Source: Candidatus Gastranaerophilales bacterium
GTDB taxonomy: Bacteria > Cyanobacteriota > Vampirovibrionia > Gastranaerophilales > Gastranaerophilaceae
DNA length: 61,181 nt
Direction: 5' to 3'
NCBI GenBank assembly: GCA_944325095.1
Contig: CALUYV010000002.1
Coordinates: 1 to 61,181 of the forward strand
This document shows positions 1 to 8,580 of this stretch, one piece after another (position 1 is the first letter of the stretch; each line of letters begins with the position of its first letter). The notes beneath the pieces are model-generated. The model was not told the origin of the DNA and did not search any database. It saw only the letters and a program-made list of their open reading frames with translations. The position numbers and the translations under genes are program-made.

Positions 1-309
1 TACCAAAATAGAAACCTACTAAATGTAACAAATACTTAAACTAAAACGAGGTATGACAAAAAGTTATACCTCGTTTGACTATTCCGTCTTTTCAATGCAT
101 TCAACTATGCACCCCTGAAACAGCTCTGTATACAGAGCTGACACGGAGTCCCCTGCAATAAGAGCGATTCAGCAATTTATCCCTCAAATAATTATCAATT
201 TAAATATTAATTTTTGTAAAAATTTTTCGGGATTACTGCATTTTTATATAAAAAATGCCGTTTATCTAAAATATAGATATTAATTTAAACTAATGGACGA
301 GTATAGAAA
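1..309. other. Intergenic region with hairpin, palindrome and a repeated element
   Basis: No gene is visible. Positions 48-78 form a hairpin with an 11-bp stem (AAACGAGGTAT paired with ATACCTCGTTT). It could end transcription of a gene lying before the window, although the T-tract is weak. Positions 121-140 are a perfect 20-bp palindrome. Positions 102-135 resemble 37956-37989 at about 29 of 34 bases. The last 100 bases are very AT-rich and probably hold the promoter of the next gene. GGACGAG at 295-301 may be its ribosome binding site. Confidence 0.5.
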
Positions 310-3300
310 ATGGCATTAATTAACAGATTAGATCAAAATGAAGTTGTGCAGCAGACTGCACCATCGCAAAATACGGGTGCAACTGAAACAAAAAACCAAA
401 CGTCAAAACCTATTGATATGACGGCAGATAAATCTGCGGAAGAAGCGAAAAAGAATAATGAAATATTAGATTATCTTAATTCGGATGAGTTTAAAAAGTT
501 ATCCGAAGAAGAACAGTTGAAAGCCTTTAAAGAAAAATACGGGCTTGGTCTTTCTGATGAAGAATTAACAAAGGTATTAACTAATGCCAAGAAAGTGGCA
601 GCAGAATTTGCGCAGCGTACAGTTATCGAAAGCGGAGCAGACCTGCAGACAACCAATGCCGCAAGCAGCACTGACACTATAAAAGCAGAAATTGCCGCAA
701 AAAAAGATATTGTTGAAGAGTTGAAAAAACAAGGTATAGAAAATCCTACTCAAGGTGATATTTATGATTATCTTGTTCAATTAAAAGAAAGCGGGGCTGA
801 ATTAACAGCAGAACAAGTAAAAATGCTAAAAACATTTAATGCTTTGCTTGATAATGGTTTTCAGGGATTAAAAACATCTCAAGAAAACTCTCAGGCACAA
901 AACAATACACAAAAAACGCTAATTTCAACTGAAGTAATCTTTTCTGAAGAATTCAAAAACAAAGAACCTGAAGAAAAACTAAATATTTATATGGATGCAT
1001 ATTTAAAAGAACATGACCCTGAATATGCAAAATTGTCTGCGGAAGAACAAAAGAAACGTTGCGAAGAAAAAGCAGGACAACTTGCCGAAGCACTTGGAAG
1101 AGATGAAAATCCTAATGCTGCTTCTTTCAGAGCAAGATCACTGCTTGCAGAAGCACATGCAAAAGGCGAAACTATAACCAATTTTTCTGATGCATCACTC
1201 AAAGAAAAAGCGGAAATTGCTGCTAGCAACGAAATAAAAAAAGGTATTAATTTTATACTTGCTAATCCTGCTTTTGAAAAAGGAACTATTAGACAGCAAC
1301 TAATAGCCATAGGCGATGTTATATTTGCAGGAAATAAAGAGTATGAAAAATCAAATAATAAAGTTAAGTATATAAAATATGAATTACAAAATAAACTTGA
1401 TGAATTGGGAATTCCTATCAGTTTAGAGAATATGTCAGTGGCTGACCAAAAAGATGCATTTACATGTACTAAATTACTACTAAAAGACTTTGCAAATCAG
1501 CCAGAAGAAACAACCCTACAAAAATATATAACAGATTTACAAGATCCTGTGTATGCTAATAAGAAAATGGCAACTTTACTGCAGCAGGATAATAATATTA
1601 GTAACAAAATAAAAGAGAGAATATCAAAGGGTATTAGTACAAAAACAGAAATCCTAAATGAATTATTAGAAAAAGGAATTGAACATCCAACTAACAAAGA
1701 TATTTATATCCATTTATGCGAGAAAAAAAAATTAACAAGCGAAGAAAAGCGTCTTAAAAAAAGATTAGAAGCAGAGTTTATGATTAATAAAAATTCTGTA
1801 AATCGCAAACTTGATAGTAATGAAGCAAACATGGCACGTATAAAACATAAAAACGACCGCACAACTGAAGATATGGTAAAATGGGGTGTCGAGCAGTATA
1901 AAAATGATCCTGCAAAGTTAAACGAATATTTACTAACAATGGTGGCTGAATGCGGAAGAAGTGTTCAAGATATTGAAAATGAATTAAGAAAATACAATCT
2001 ACCGCAAAAAGTTCTTGCTCAAATAACTACTAATATATATGAAACAGCAGGAGCACAGGCTATTGGTGATGACAATGTTAAAGATGTAAATGCGATTCAA
2101 GACAAATTGTCAATGATTGATCCAAATTCTGCTACAGCTGTATATGGAGCAGTGAAATTAATGGAACCTGCAAACCGGAGTAAAGTATATGCGGATGCTA
2201 TGAACACTCAGGAAAAAAGAAATTGTGCAAGTCAAGCATTAAATAATTATTTTGAAAAAGAAGAAGCCGTTGGTATTTTAGGTGATGTCAATGACCTTGG
2301 TACGGTTTCAGATTCTGATTTTGCATCATTTACACAAACATTTATCGAAGATGCAGGACAAAACGGTACGGAAAATCAGTTATACTTCGCTGAAGAATTA
2401 TCTCAATTCGGTAATGCCGCTATCACAGAAGGTATTGCCGCCGCATCTGATTCAATCGATCAGAACTATAGGGATGCATATAACGCAATTATTGAACATT
2501 CTCTATCTTCCGGCAATTATTCGGATTCCGAATCTTCAAGAATAATGGACGCATTAAGAACAGGTAATATTTCGCAAGAAACACTTGCAAGCACATCTAT
2601 TCCTGATTCTGCTCCGGTTGAAGAGAATGTCCAAACCTCAACACCGGCTCAAAATGCAACTGCTACTGCCAGTGCTGCAGCAGCATCTGCTGCTGAGCAA
2701 ATACAGCAGGCTGCACAGGCGGCTGCACAAACAATTTCACAAATTCAAGTTGACACTGCTGCTCCGGCAATGCCGATAACTAATACTGTTACAAGCAGAA
2801 TATCTAATACAACCGGTTCTGTTTCCGGTATCGGAACTTCTTCTGCAACAGCAAGAGCCTCAGCATCAGCAAGCACATCGTCATCTAAAAAAGCAGAAGC
2901 TTTAAATAATGCTGCAGATACAAAAGCATCTATTGACAGTGCTGTTAAAAAATGGGAAGAAGAACACAATCAAACCATTAGCAATGAGGCTGTGGAAGCA
3001 TTGAAATCTTCGGTATCAGCAAGTGTTATTGAAGATGTCTTGAATGATCCGGATGCAACCGGTGATTCAAAATCAGCACTAAGAAGCCTTGTTTCTAATG
3101 CTTCAAGTATTAATGATTTATTCACAAAACTGGTTTCTTTGTACGGTTCTAAAGTTGAAACAAGATTTGTTGAATCCCTTGCCGCAAACGGAAGCACGGC
3201 TGCTATTCACAGTTTTGCAGAAAACAACGGAAGCAAAGAAGTTATCAAAGATTTATATATGAAATGCGGAAGTTCTACACTGAAATCAGAACTGCTCAAT

Positions 3301-3942
3301 CTGCTGCCATCAAGTACTGTTTCTGAAATGCTTGCAGCCGGTGAAATTTCTGATTTAGGAAGTGTAAATTACAAAGTATTAAAAGATTATATTTTGAAAA
3401 ATCTTTCAAATATGAGTAACAGTGATTTCAACAATTATTTAAAATATCTGCCGTTTGATGAAAGACAAATGCTTGTAAAAGTAAGATTATCTCAAACATC
3501 ATTTACCGGATCGGAAGGCGGAGATATAGGCGATTATGCTGAAAACCTCGGCTACAAACCGCAATCTCCTCAAACTTCACCTGTGGGCGGCACTCAACCA
3601 CAGGGGGCTTCGCACCCCAAAACACCCTCCGGTGTCAGCCAAGAAGAAGCCGTTTATGATGATGGGATAGAACCTTTCTATGATACGTCCGCAGAAGAAT
3701 CGCTTGAAGAATTTACAAATGAATCAGACAATATACAAGGATTAACTCCGGGCTCGGATGAGTGGGTTTCTCAAATCAGAAACCGTCAGGCCGGTATAAA
3801 AGTTCCGCCGTCATCGGTTTACGCTGAATATAGCCCTGAAGACCGGTACTTCAACTGGGATATCGGTGCTGCCGGGCCGACAAAACTTCCGTTCGGCAGA
3901 GATTACGATAAACAAAAACGCGGCACTGTTTACTGGGGCTAA
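310..3942 (+). CDS. Large hypothetical helical protein with internal repeats
   Basis: 1210-aa protein with no signal peptide or membrane segment that I can see, so probably cytoplasmic or exported without a classical signal. I recognise no family. The N-terminal ~550 residues are charged and helical and contain related segments: the stretch with KQGIENPTQGDIYDYL near residue 140 is echoed by EKGIEHPTNKDIYIHL near residue 460, which suggests internal duplication. Residues ~770-870 are an Ala/Ser/Thr/Gln-rich low-complexity linker. A helical C-terminal block of ~300 residues follows, then a Pro/Gly-rich tail. ATG start with GGACGAG a few bases upstream. It stands alone on its strand; ispH follows after 83 bp. 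Function unknown. A structural or surface-associated scaffold is only a guess. Confidence 0.75.
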   Translation: MALINRLDQNEVVQQTAPSQNTGATETKNQTSKPIDMTADKSAEEAKKNNEILDYLNSDEFKKLSEEEQLKAFKEKYGLGLSDEELTKVLTNAKKVAAEFAQRTVIESGADLQTTNAASSTDTIKAEIAAKKDIVEELKKQGIENPTQGDIYDYLVQLKESGAELTAEQVKMLKTFNALLDNGFQGLKTSQENSQAQNNTQKTLISTEVIFSEEFKNKEPEEKLNIYMDAYLKEHDPEYAKLSAEEQKKRCEEKAGQLAEALGRDENPNAASFRARSLLAEAHAKGETITNFSDASLKEKAEIAASNEIKKGINFILANPAFEKGTIRQQLIAIGDVIFAGNKEYEKSNNKVKYIKYELQNKLDELGIPISLENMSVADQKDAFTCTKLLLKDFANQPEETTLQKYITDLQDPVYANKKMATLLQQDNNISNKIKERISKGISTKTEILNELLEKGIEHPTNKDIYIHLCEKKKLTSEEKRLKKRLEAEFMINKNSVNRKLDSNEANMARIKHKNDRTTEDMVKWGVEQYKNDPAKLNEYLLTMVAECGRSVQDIENELRKYNLPQKVLAQITTNIYETAGAQAIGDDNVKDVNAIQDKLSMIDPNSATAVYGAVKLMEPANRSKVYADAMNTQEKRNCASQALNNYFEKEEAVGILGDVNDLGTVSDSDFASFTQTFIEDAGQNGTENQLYFAEELSQFGNAAITEGIAAASDSIDQNYRDAYNAIIEHSLSSGNYSDSESSRIMDALRTGNISQETLASTSIPDSAPVEENVQTSTPAQNATATASAAAASAAEQIQQAAQAAAQTISQIQVDTAAPAMPITNTVTSRISNTTGSVSGIGTSSATARASASASTSSSKKAEALNNAADTKASIDSAVKKWEEEHNQTISNEAVEALKSSVSASVIEDVLNDPDATGDSKSALRSLVSNASSINDLFTKLVSLYGSKVETRFVESLAANGSTAAIHSFAENNGSKEVIKDLYMKCGSSTLKSELLNLLPSSTVSEMLAAGEISDLGSVNYKVLKDYILKNLSNMSNSDFNNYLKYLPFDERQMLVKVRLSQTSFTGSEGGDIGDYAENLGYKPQSPQTSPVGGTQPQGASHPKTPSGVSQEEAVYDDGIEPFYDTSAEESLEEFTNESDNIQGLTPGSDEWVSQIRNRQAGIKVPPSSVYAEYSPEDRYFNWDIGAAGPTKLPFGRDYDKQKRGTVYWG

Positions 3943-4025
3943 AACTTGATTTTTTAATATTTTCATGTTGTAATTTTACTACAGCAAGTTTTCTTGCGAG
4001 TCTATAGAAAGAAGACAATTGTAAA

Positions 4026-4892
4026 TTGCCGAAAAATATTAAATTAGCAAAGTGTGCAGGTTTTTGTTACGGTGTCAGAAGAGCCGTTGAAACTGTTAAA
4101 AAATTAAAGTCAGATAACCCTGATAAAAATATATTTGTTCTTGGTGAACTCATCCACAATTCTCAAGTGATTAAAGAATTGGAAGAGTTGGGTATTACAT
4201 CTTTAAAAGAACTGCCTGAGCACGGAAACGGAATCTGCGTGGTAAGAAGCCATGGAGAAAGCCCTGAAGTTTTTGAAAAAATTAAACTTGCGGGTTTTGA
4301 GGTTTTTGACCTGACTTGCCCGGATGTAAAAAAAGTTCAGCAAAAAGCAATTGAACTGGCTAAAAACGGGTATTATCTTGTCATTGTCGGAAAAGCGGAA
4401 CACCCGGAAGTCGTGGCAATAAAAGCAAATGCTCTTCAATTCAGCAATAATGTGATTGTTGCCGACTCCATTCAGGCTCTTCTGCCGTATGAACAGGAGT
4501 TGAAACAGCACAAAAAAGCAGGGGTGGTTGTTCAAACAACTCAAATGCTGTCAAATTTAAACAGCATTGTAAGTTATTTGATACCGGTTACAAAAGAATT
4601 AGTGATTGAAAATACTATATGCGGCAGCACATCAGCCCGTCAATCAGAAGCAAAAGAACTCGCAAAAGCAAGTGATTTAATGGTTGTTGCAGGCTCAAAA
4701 AAAAGCGCAAATACTACTCATCTTGCCGAAATCCTGTCAGGAATCACTAAAACAATTCATATAGAAACAGCAGATGAATTGTATTTATACAAAGATTTAA
4801 TAAATAACGCACAATCTATCTCGGTAACAGCAGGCGCGTCAACTCCGCCTAATGTTATTGATGATGTTATGACAAAATTACAAAAATTTTAG
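4026..4892 (+). CDS. ispH: 4-hydroxy-3-methylbut-2-enyl diphosphate reductase
   Basis: Last enzyme of the MEP isoprenoid pathway. It reduces HMBPP to IPP and DMAPP using a [4Fe-4S] cluster in the cytoplasm. The N-terminus KLAKCAGFCYGVRRAVE, with its first cluster cysteine, is the LytB/IspH signature. Further conserved pieces are the GELIHN segment, VVRSHG, DLTCPDVKKVQ (second cysteine) and ENTICGSTSARQ (third cysteine). Length 288 aa is normal. The start is TTG at 4026: the frame is closed by TAG at 4005, contains no ATG before the conserved region, and has GAAAGAAG about 11 bases upstream. rpsA follows after 46 bp, so co-transcription is likely. The ispH-rpsA adjacency recalls the ispH-rpsA fusions of clostridia. 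Confidence 0.95.
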   Translation: MPKNIKLAKCAGFCYGVRRAVETVKKLKSDNPDKNIFVLGELIHNSQVIKELEELGITSLKELPEHGNGICVVRSHGESPEVFEKIKLAGFEVFDLTCPDVKKVQQKAIELAKNGYYLVIVGKAEHPEVVAIKANALQFSNNVIVADSIQALLPYEQELKQHKKAGVVVQTTQMLSNLNSIVSYLIPVTKELVIENTICGSTSARQSEAKELAKASDLMVVAGSKKSANTTHLAEILSGITKTIHIETADELYLYKDLINNAQSISVTAGASTPPNVIDDVMTKLQKF

Positions 4893-4938
4893 AGGCAGTC
4901 AACCTCTTGAATATAAAACAAAGAAAAGGAGAATAAAA

Positions 4939-6003
4939 ATGACACAAGCAGCATTAGATGAATTTGAAAAACTATTGGAAGAAAGTTTTTCATCAGGACA
5001 TTCTGTAGCAGATATCGTTGAAGGTACTGTTTTGAAAAAAGATCAAGATGGTTATCTTATCAGCGTTAGAGGCGCAAAAACAGAAGCATTCCTTCCAAAC
5101 AAAGAAATCTCTGCTCAAGAAGAAACCACACCGCTTGAAGTTGGAGATATCAAAGAATTTTATGTATTAAAAGAAGAACACGATGATGACGGTATGTTAT
5201 TGTCATTGAAAAGACTTGCTTTTGCTCAAGCTTGGGCACAACTCAATGATGCAAAAGTACAGGGTGATACTATCCTTGCAAAAGTTGTTTCTGTTGTTAA
5301 AGGCGGCGTTTTAGTTGATGTTGCCGATTTAAAAGGATTTATTCCTTCTTCTCAATTGAGAACAGGAACTCCGTTTGACGGACTTTTAGATCAAAAAATC
5401 GAAGTCAAAGTTCTTGAAGCTGATCCTAAGAAAAATAAACTTATTCTTTCTCAAAGACAAGCTGTTGCAGAACAGAGAGATCAGGTAGTAGATAATATTC
5501 TTGCAACTCTTGAAGAAGATCAGGTTGTTAAAGGTGAAGTAGTAAGAATTGCAGATTTCGGAGCTTTTGTTGACATTAACGGAATTGACGGTTTACTTCC
5601 TATTTCAGAAATTTCATGGCAGAGAATTAAACATCCTTCTGATGTTATCTCTCTCGGTGAAACAATTGAAGTTAAAATTATCAAAATCGACCACGAATTA
5701 AAGAGAATTTCATTGTCATTAAAAAGAATGGGCGAAGATCCATGGCAGCAAATTGAAGGTCAATTCTCTGAAGGTCAGGTAATTACAGGTACTGTAAACA
5801 AAGTTACCGGTTTTGGTGCTTTCATTAACATCTTCCCTGGTGTTGAAGCATTACTTCCTGTTTCTGAAATGGCAGAAGAAAATGTTAATCCGTTCAATAA
5901 ATTCAAAGTCGGCGACAGTGTAGAAGTTTTAATCAAAAAATTCACTCCGCAAGAACACAGAATTGCATTGAGCATAAAAGACATCAAAAAAGATGCTGAA
6001 TAA
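4939..6003 (+). CDS. rpsA: 30S ribosomal protein S1 (four S1 domains)
   Basis: 354-aa protein made of four S1 RNA-binding domains, at about residues 20-95, 105-170, 190-265 and 275-350. Domains 3 and 4 carry the classical GEVVRIADFGAFVDI and GTVNKVTGFGAFINI first strands; domains 1 and 2 are more divergent. The length fits the short S1 of cyanobacteria and Gram-positives rather than the six-domain ~557-aa form of E. coli. S1 helps bind and unfold mRNA on the 30S subunit. ATG start with a strong AAAAGGAG site. It probably shares a transcript with ispH and is closed by a clear terminator 30 bp after the stop. Confidence 0.93.
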   Translation: MTQAALDEFEKLLEESFSSGHSVADIVEGTVLKKDQDGYLISVRGAKTEAFLPNKEISAQEETTPLEVGDIKEFYVLKEEHDDDGMLLSLKRLAFAQAWAQLNDAKVQGDTILAKVVSVVKGGVLVDVADLKGFIPSSQLRTGTPFDGLLDQKIEVKVLEADPKKNKLILSQRQAVAEQRDQVVDNILATLEEDQVVKGEVVRIADFGAFVDINGIDGLLPISEISWQRIKHPSDVISLGETIEVKIIKIDHELKRISLSLKRMGEDPWQQIEGQFSEGQVITGTVNKVTGFGAFINIFPGVEALLPVSEMAEENVNPFNKFKVGDSVEVLIKKFTPQEHRIALSIKDIKKDAE

Positions 6004-6027
6004 GGCTTAATTGTAAATATTTGTAAC

Positions 6028-6062
6028 AGATACGGCAATTATTTTGCCGTATTTGTTTTTTA
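6028..6062 (+). terminator. rpsA terminator
   Basis: Stem ATACGGCAA (6030-6038) pairs with TTGCCGTAT (6044-6052) around a 5-nt loop and is followed by a T-rich run. It is a typical intrinsic terminator just after rpsA. Confidence 0.85.
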
Positions 6063-6119
6063 TTGACATGAATACTCAATTAATCTATCATTAAAATAAT
6101 CTTGAAAGGGAAGGACATT

Positions 6120-6566
6120 ATGAAAAAGATCAGTTTGTTATTGTTTTTTGCACTATTCTTAGGAGTATCGAACAATGCCGTTATGGGTTTATCAACCCCG
6201 GATTATCCGTATTATGAATGCCCGTCAATGGAGAAATATTCACCATTAATGAATGTTTCATTATACTGTATGCGTTCTACTCCGATGAAACCGAGTGAAT
6301 TTCGTAAATGCGCAAACGAATACAAAGAACTATACACTAAGCCAAAAGCGGAATATAGAAAAAGACAGTGCAAATTGAGCAAAGTCAGATATACTCAAAT
6401 TTCGTATGGTGTAGGCGCATGTAAAGTAGAATATGTTACAGAGCCGGAACCTATGATTTTGTATTCAAATCCGACTAATAATCAGGGGAATAAGTGCATA
6501 CAAAAATTAAAGGCTGCTCTCAGAAAAGCATATCCGGATATCAAAGAACAGGAACCTCAGGAATAA
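6120..6566 (+). CDS. Small secreted six-cysteine protein, unknown function
   Basis: 148-aa protein with a Sec signal peptide (MKK, then a hydrophobic run SLLLFFALFLGV, then a small-residue region near 22-24). The mature part contains six cysteines spread over about 110 residues. This suggests three disulfides and an extracytoplasmic location. It is basic and Tyr-rich and matches no family I know. The ATG at 6120 is preferred over the in-frame TTG at 6102 because GAAAGGGAAGG lies directly upstream of the ATG and the signal peptide then starts correctly. It converges with the glycosidase gene, whose stop is 3 bp away. Confidence 0.7.
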   Translation: MKKISLLLFFALFLGVSNNAVMGLSTPDYPYYECPSMEKYSPLMNVSLYCMRSTPMKPSEFRKCANEYKELYTKPKAEYRKRQCKLSKVRYTQISYGVGACKVEYVTEPEPMILYSNPTNNQGNKCIQKLKAALRKAYPDIKEQEPQE

Positions 6567-6569
6567 ATA

Positions 6570-7826
6570 TCAACCGGCTTTTTTAGAAATAACAAGAGCA
6601 TTAGATAATGCAATACCGCCTGTTTGCTGCGGACGATTTACAATTGAGCCGTTAACATACATAACGGTTGAACCGCCCCCGTCAAGATTTATAGCATTGA
6701 CGCAGCCTAAAGATTTCATAAAATCAGCCAATTCCATTAAAGTCAATCCGACAGAATGTCCTTCTCTGCCGTCTGCGACAAGCATAATCATATCATTATC
6801 TTTTGTGTAACCGATTGCAGTCCTCGGGTTTCTTCCGCCTATAGATTGAAGTTTTTGTGCTGTCATATCCACATAAACTTCGCCGTCCTTAACAAGGTAC
6901 GGCCCTCCGCTTATTATATGGCGGACATTTTTCCACTCAGGATTAAGAGAAATTTCTGTTTTGACTGTTTTTGCTCCGAATAATGCGGATAATTTTGATT
7001 TCGGGCCTACGATAACATAACCGTTTTCAGGAATAGAAAGGGGATTGGCGGAGGCTTTCGTTATCCGGTTGCCTTCAACTCTTAGTTGAACACCATACTG
7101 TGGTGAAGCAGGCGCGAATTCTCCCCAATCCCTTGTATAAATTAATATATATGAGGATAACATTCGGGGCTGGTTTATATTATCAATTTTTATTTCTTTT
7201 CCGTTTCCGGTAATTTTTCCTGTAAATTCAACCTTATCTACAGCAAATCCGTCATCAAAAATCCCGAGAGCAACTCTATTATAAATAGGGCCGGTATAAA
7301 GTTTTTCATCAATCATCAGTGTACCGAGCGGAACTCCTGTCTGCGGCTTAAAAAATCCGCCGTTTATTGCTGCTATAGAATTGGTATTTTGTGCAATATT
7401 TCGAAGAGAACGTTTATTATTGAGGGTATTTGCAGCCACAGCAGGTTTAATTTCATATTCTGATGCAGCAAATTTATTTACTTCAATAATATTTAATCTT
7501 ACGGGTTTGCCGTTGAAATACCGTATCATTTGTATATGTTTTACCCCGTCAGCAACATTATTGATTTTGTACCCCTTATATTTATTTTGTATCCTTTTGT
7601 CAAAATTCTTTTTTACAAATTCCGGATTGTAGCTGTCATTCATTTGTCCGGTGATTGATGTCATTGCCGGCACAGTAATATTTGTATTAGCGATTAAATC
7701 ATTAGCAAATATTCTCGGCGGAAAATACAAATTGTACAGAACTAAACTTAAAAAGAAAAAGCCGACGGCATACAAGTATGTTCTGGTTTGAAAATATGTA
7801 CGATCTTTAGCAAAAATTGTATCCAT
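6570..7826 (-). CDS. Phosphodiester glycosidase family protein (NAGPA domain), membrane anchored
   Basis: 418 aa. One membrane segment near residues 15-32 anchors an extracytoplasmic domain. The C-terminal ~280 residues match the phosphodiester glycosidase (NAGPA/DUF2233, PF09992) family. Visible hallmarks are AINGGFFKPQTGVPLGTL, ISGGPYLVKDGE, RNPRTAIGYT, ADGREGHSVGLTLMELADFM and the near-terminal NLDGGGSTVMYVNG. Known members remove GlcNAc from phosphodiester-linked sugars or act on exopolysaccharide and wall glycans; the substrate here is unknown. ATG start with AAAGGTGAT upstream. The 5' leader has a good promoter and two to three hairpins (separate entries), so expression may be controlled after transcription starts. 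Confidence 0.88.
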   Translation of the reverse strand: MDTIFAKDRTYFQTRTYLYAVGFFFLSLVLYNLYFPPRIFANDLIANTNITVPAMTSITGQMNDSYNPEFVKKNFDKRIQNKYKGYKINNVADGVKHIQMIRYFNGKPVRLNIIEVNKFAASEYEIKPAVAANTLNNKRSLRNIAQNTNSIAAINGGFFKPQTGVPLGTLMIDEKLYTGPIYNRVALGIFDDGFAVDKVEFTGKITGNGKEIKIDNINQPRMLSSYILIYTRDWGEFAPASPQYGVQLRVEGNRITKASANPLSIPENGYVIVGPKSKLSALFGAKTVKTEISLNPEWKNVRHIISGGPYLVKDGEVYVDMTAQKLQSIGGRNPRTAIGYTKDNDMIMLVADGREGHSVGLTLMELADFMKSLGCVNAINLDGGGSTVMYVNGSIVNRPQQTGGIALSNALVISKKAG

Positions 7827-7874
7827 ATATTATCACCTTTCAGTGTTATAATCGCGGATACCTTTTTGTTTTTA

Positions 7875-7935
7875 GAGTGGGGTGGGGAATAACACTCATC
7901 AGAGACCTATGAGGGCTAATAGGATGTTCCTACTA
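7875..7935 (-). promoter_or_regulatory. Structured 5' leader of the glycosidase gene (riboswitch-like)
   Basis: Reading the minus strand, a hairpin TAGTAGGA-ACA-TCCTATTA (7935-7917) sits at the predicted transcript start. A second hairpin (7913-7895) has arms CTCATAG and CTGATGAG with one bulge. A third possible stem pairs 7897-7893 with 7879-7875 (GAGTG with CACTC) and overlaps the second, so the two are mutually exclusive. A C-rich run, CCCCACCCC, follows and could pair weakly with the GGTG of the ribosome binding site. I do not recognise a known riboswitch class. Regulatory function is inferred. Confidence 0.4.
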
Positions 7936-7937
7936 AT

Positions 7938-7966
7938 ATTGTAACATATTTTTACAAATACTTCAA
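7938..7966 (-). promoter_or_regulatory. Sigma70-type promoter of the glycosidase gene
   Basis: On the minus strand, TTGAAG (7966-7961), a 17-bp spacer and TACAAT (7943-7938). Transcription would start near 7931-7933, inside the first leader hairpin, giving a leader of about 105 nt. Confidence 0.6.
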
Positions 7967-8030
7967 TCCCTTACCCCGTAAGGCTTTTACAAAACTAAAT
8001 AGTGGCAAATCTACACTATATAAGGAAAAT

Positions 8031-8066
8031 AAAAGGACAAATTCAATAAAAATTTGCCCTTTTGTT
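8031..8066 (-). terminator. Terminator after the 138-aa minus-strand gene
   Basis: Inverted repeat AAAAGG-a-CAAATT with AATTTG-c-CCTTTT around a short loop, followed on the minus strand by a T-rich stretch. It ends the gene at 8089-8505. Confidence 0.5.
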
Positions 8067-8088
8067 TAGATTTTCTTAAAAATCCTGA

Positions 8089-8505
8089 CTAAACAAGTGT
8101 ATCTAATATCCTTTGTAATTTCTGCGCCTGTTTAGAAGATACCCTTTCACCATCCGTATTGAGAATTGCAGACGGAAGGATTGATGATTTATTTACATGA
8201 AAAACCTGAAAATCCCGAAAATCAGTACCTTTTTTCTCAGGATAAGAGATATATAAATCAGCGGATTTTCCAAGACTTGTTTCTCTTATTGTAACATTAA
8301 TACCTTTTGGTGTTGTACCAAGATAAGTACCTAATTTGTTATCCCTGACCGAAAACAATTTGTCAAAAACTTTTGTTGTTACATCTGCAACATACTTTGA
8401 CGGTTTTGAAGTAAATGCAACAGACTGCTCTCTATTTTGAGATGCAAACTGCTGATTTGCAGCAGGGGCTGCATACGAAACTGAACTAATTTTGTTAATA
8501 ATCAT
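8089..8505 (-). CDS. Hypothetical protein with N-terminal FTS motif
   Basis: 138-aa protein without signal peptide or membrane segment. The N-terminal ~40 residues are Ala/Gln/Asn/Ser-rich and end in VAFTSKPSKY. After that comes a compact alpha/beta region (about residues 45-138) with short strands such as GINVTIRETSLGKSADLYISYP. I do not recognise a family. The VAFTSKP stretch resembles the N-termini of four other unassigned proteins in this window (starts at 21851, 22639, 37061 and 38526). ATG at 8505 is chosen over an upstream in-frame GTG because GGAGAG lies 6 bases before it. It is monocistronic with its own terminator. Confidence 0.65.
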   Translation of the reverse strand: MIINKISSVSYAAPAANQQFASQNREQSVAFTSKPSKYVADVTTKVFDKLFSVRDNKLGTYLGTTPKGINVTIRETSLGKSADLYISYPEKKGTDFRDFQVFHVNKSSILPSAILNTDGERVSSKQAQKLQRILDTLV

Positions 8506-8580
8506 AATATTCTCTCCGAGTAAATGTAAATAACACACTAATCAAACCGCAAAACAGGCAAAATGTCAAGTTTTAAACGA

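Noticed and set aside
7875..7935. Possible hammerhead ribozyme in the glycosidase leader (CTGATGAG on the minus strand)
   Set aside because: The GAAA element after the second stem is missing (TAAAA instead) and the third stem does not close around it.
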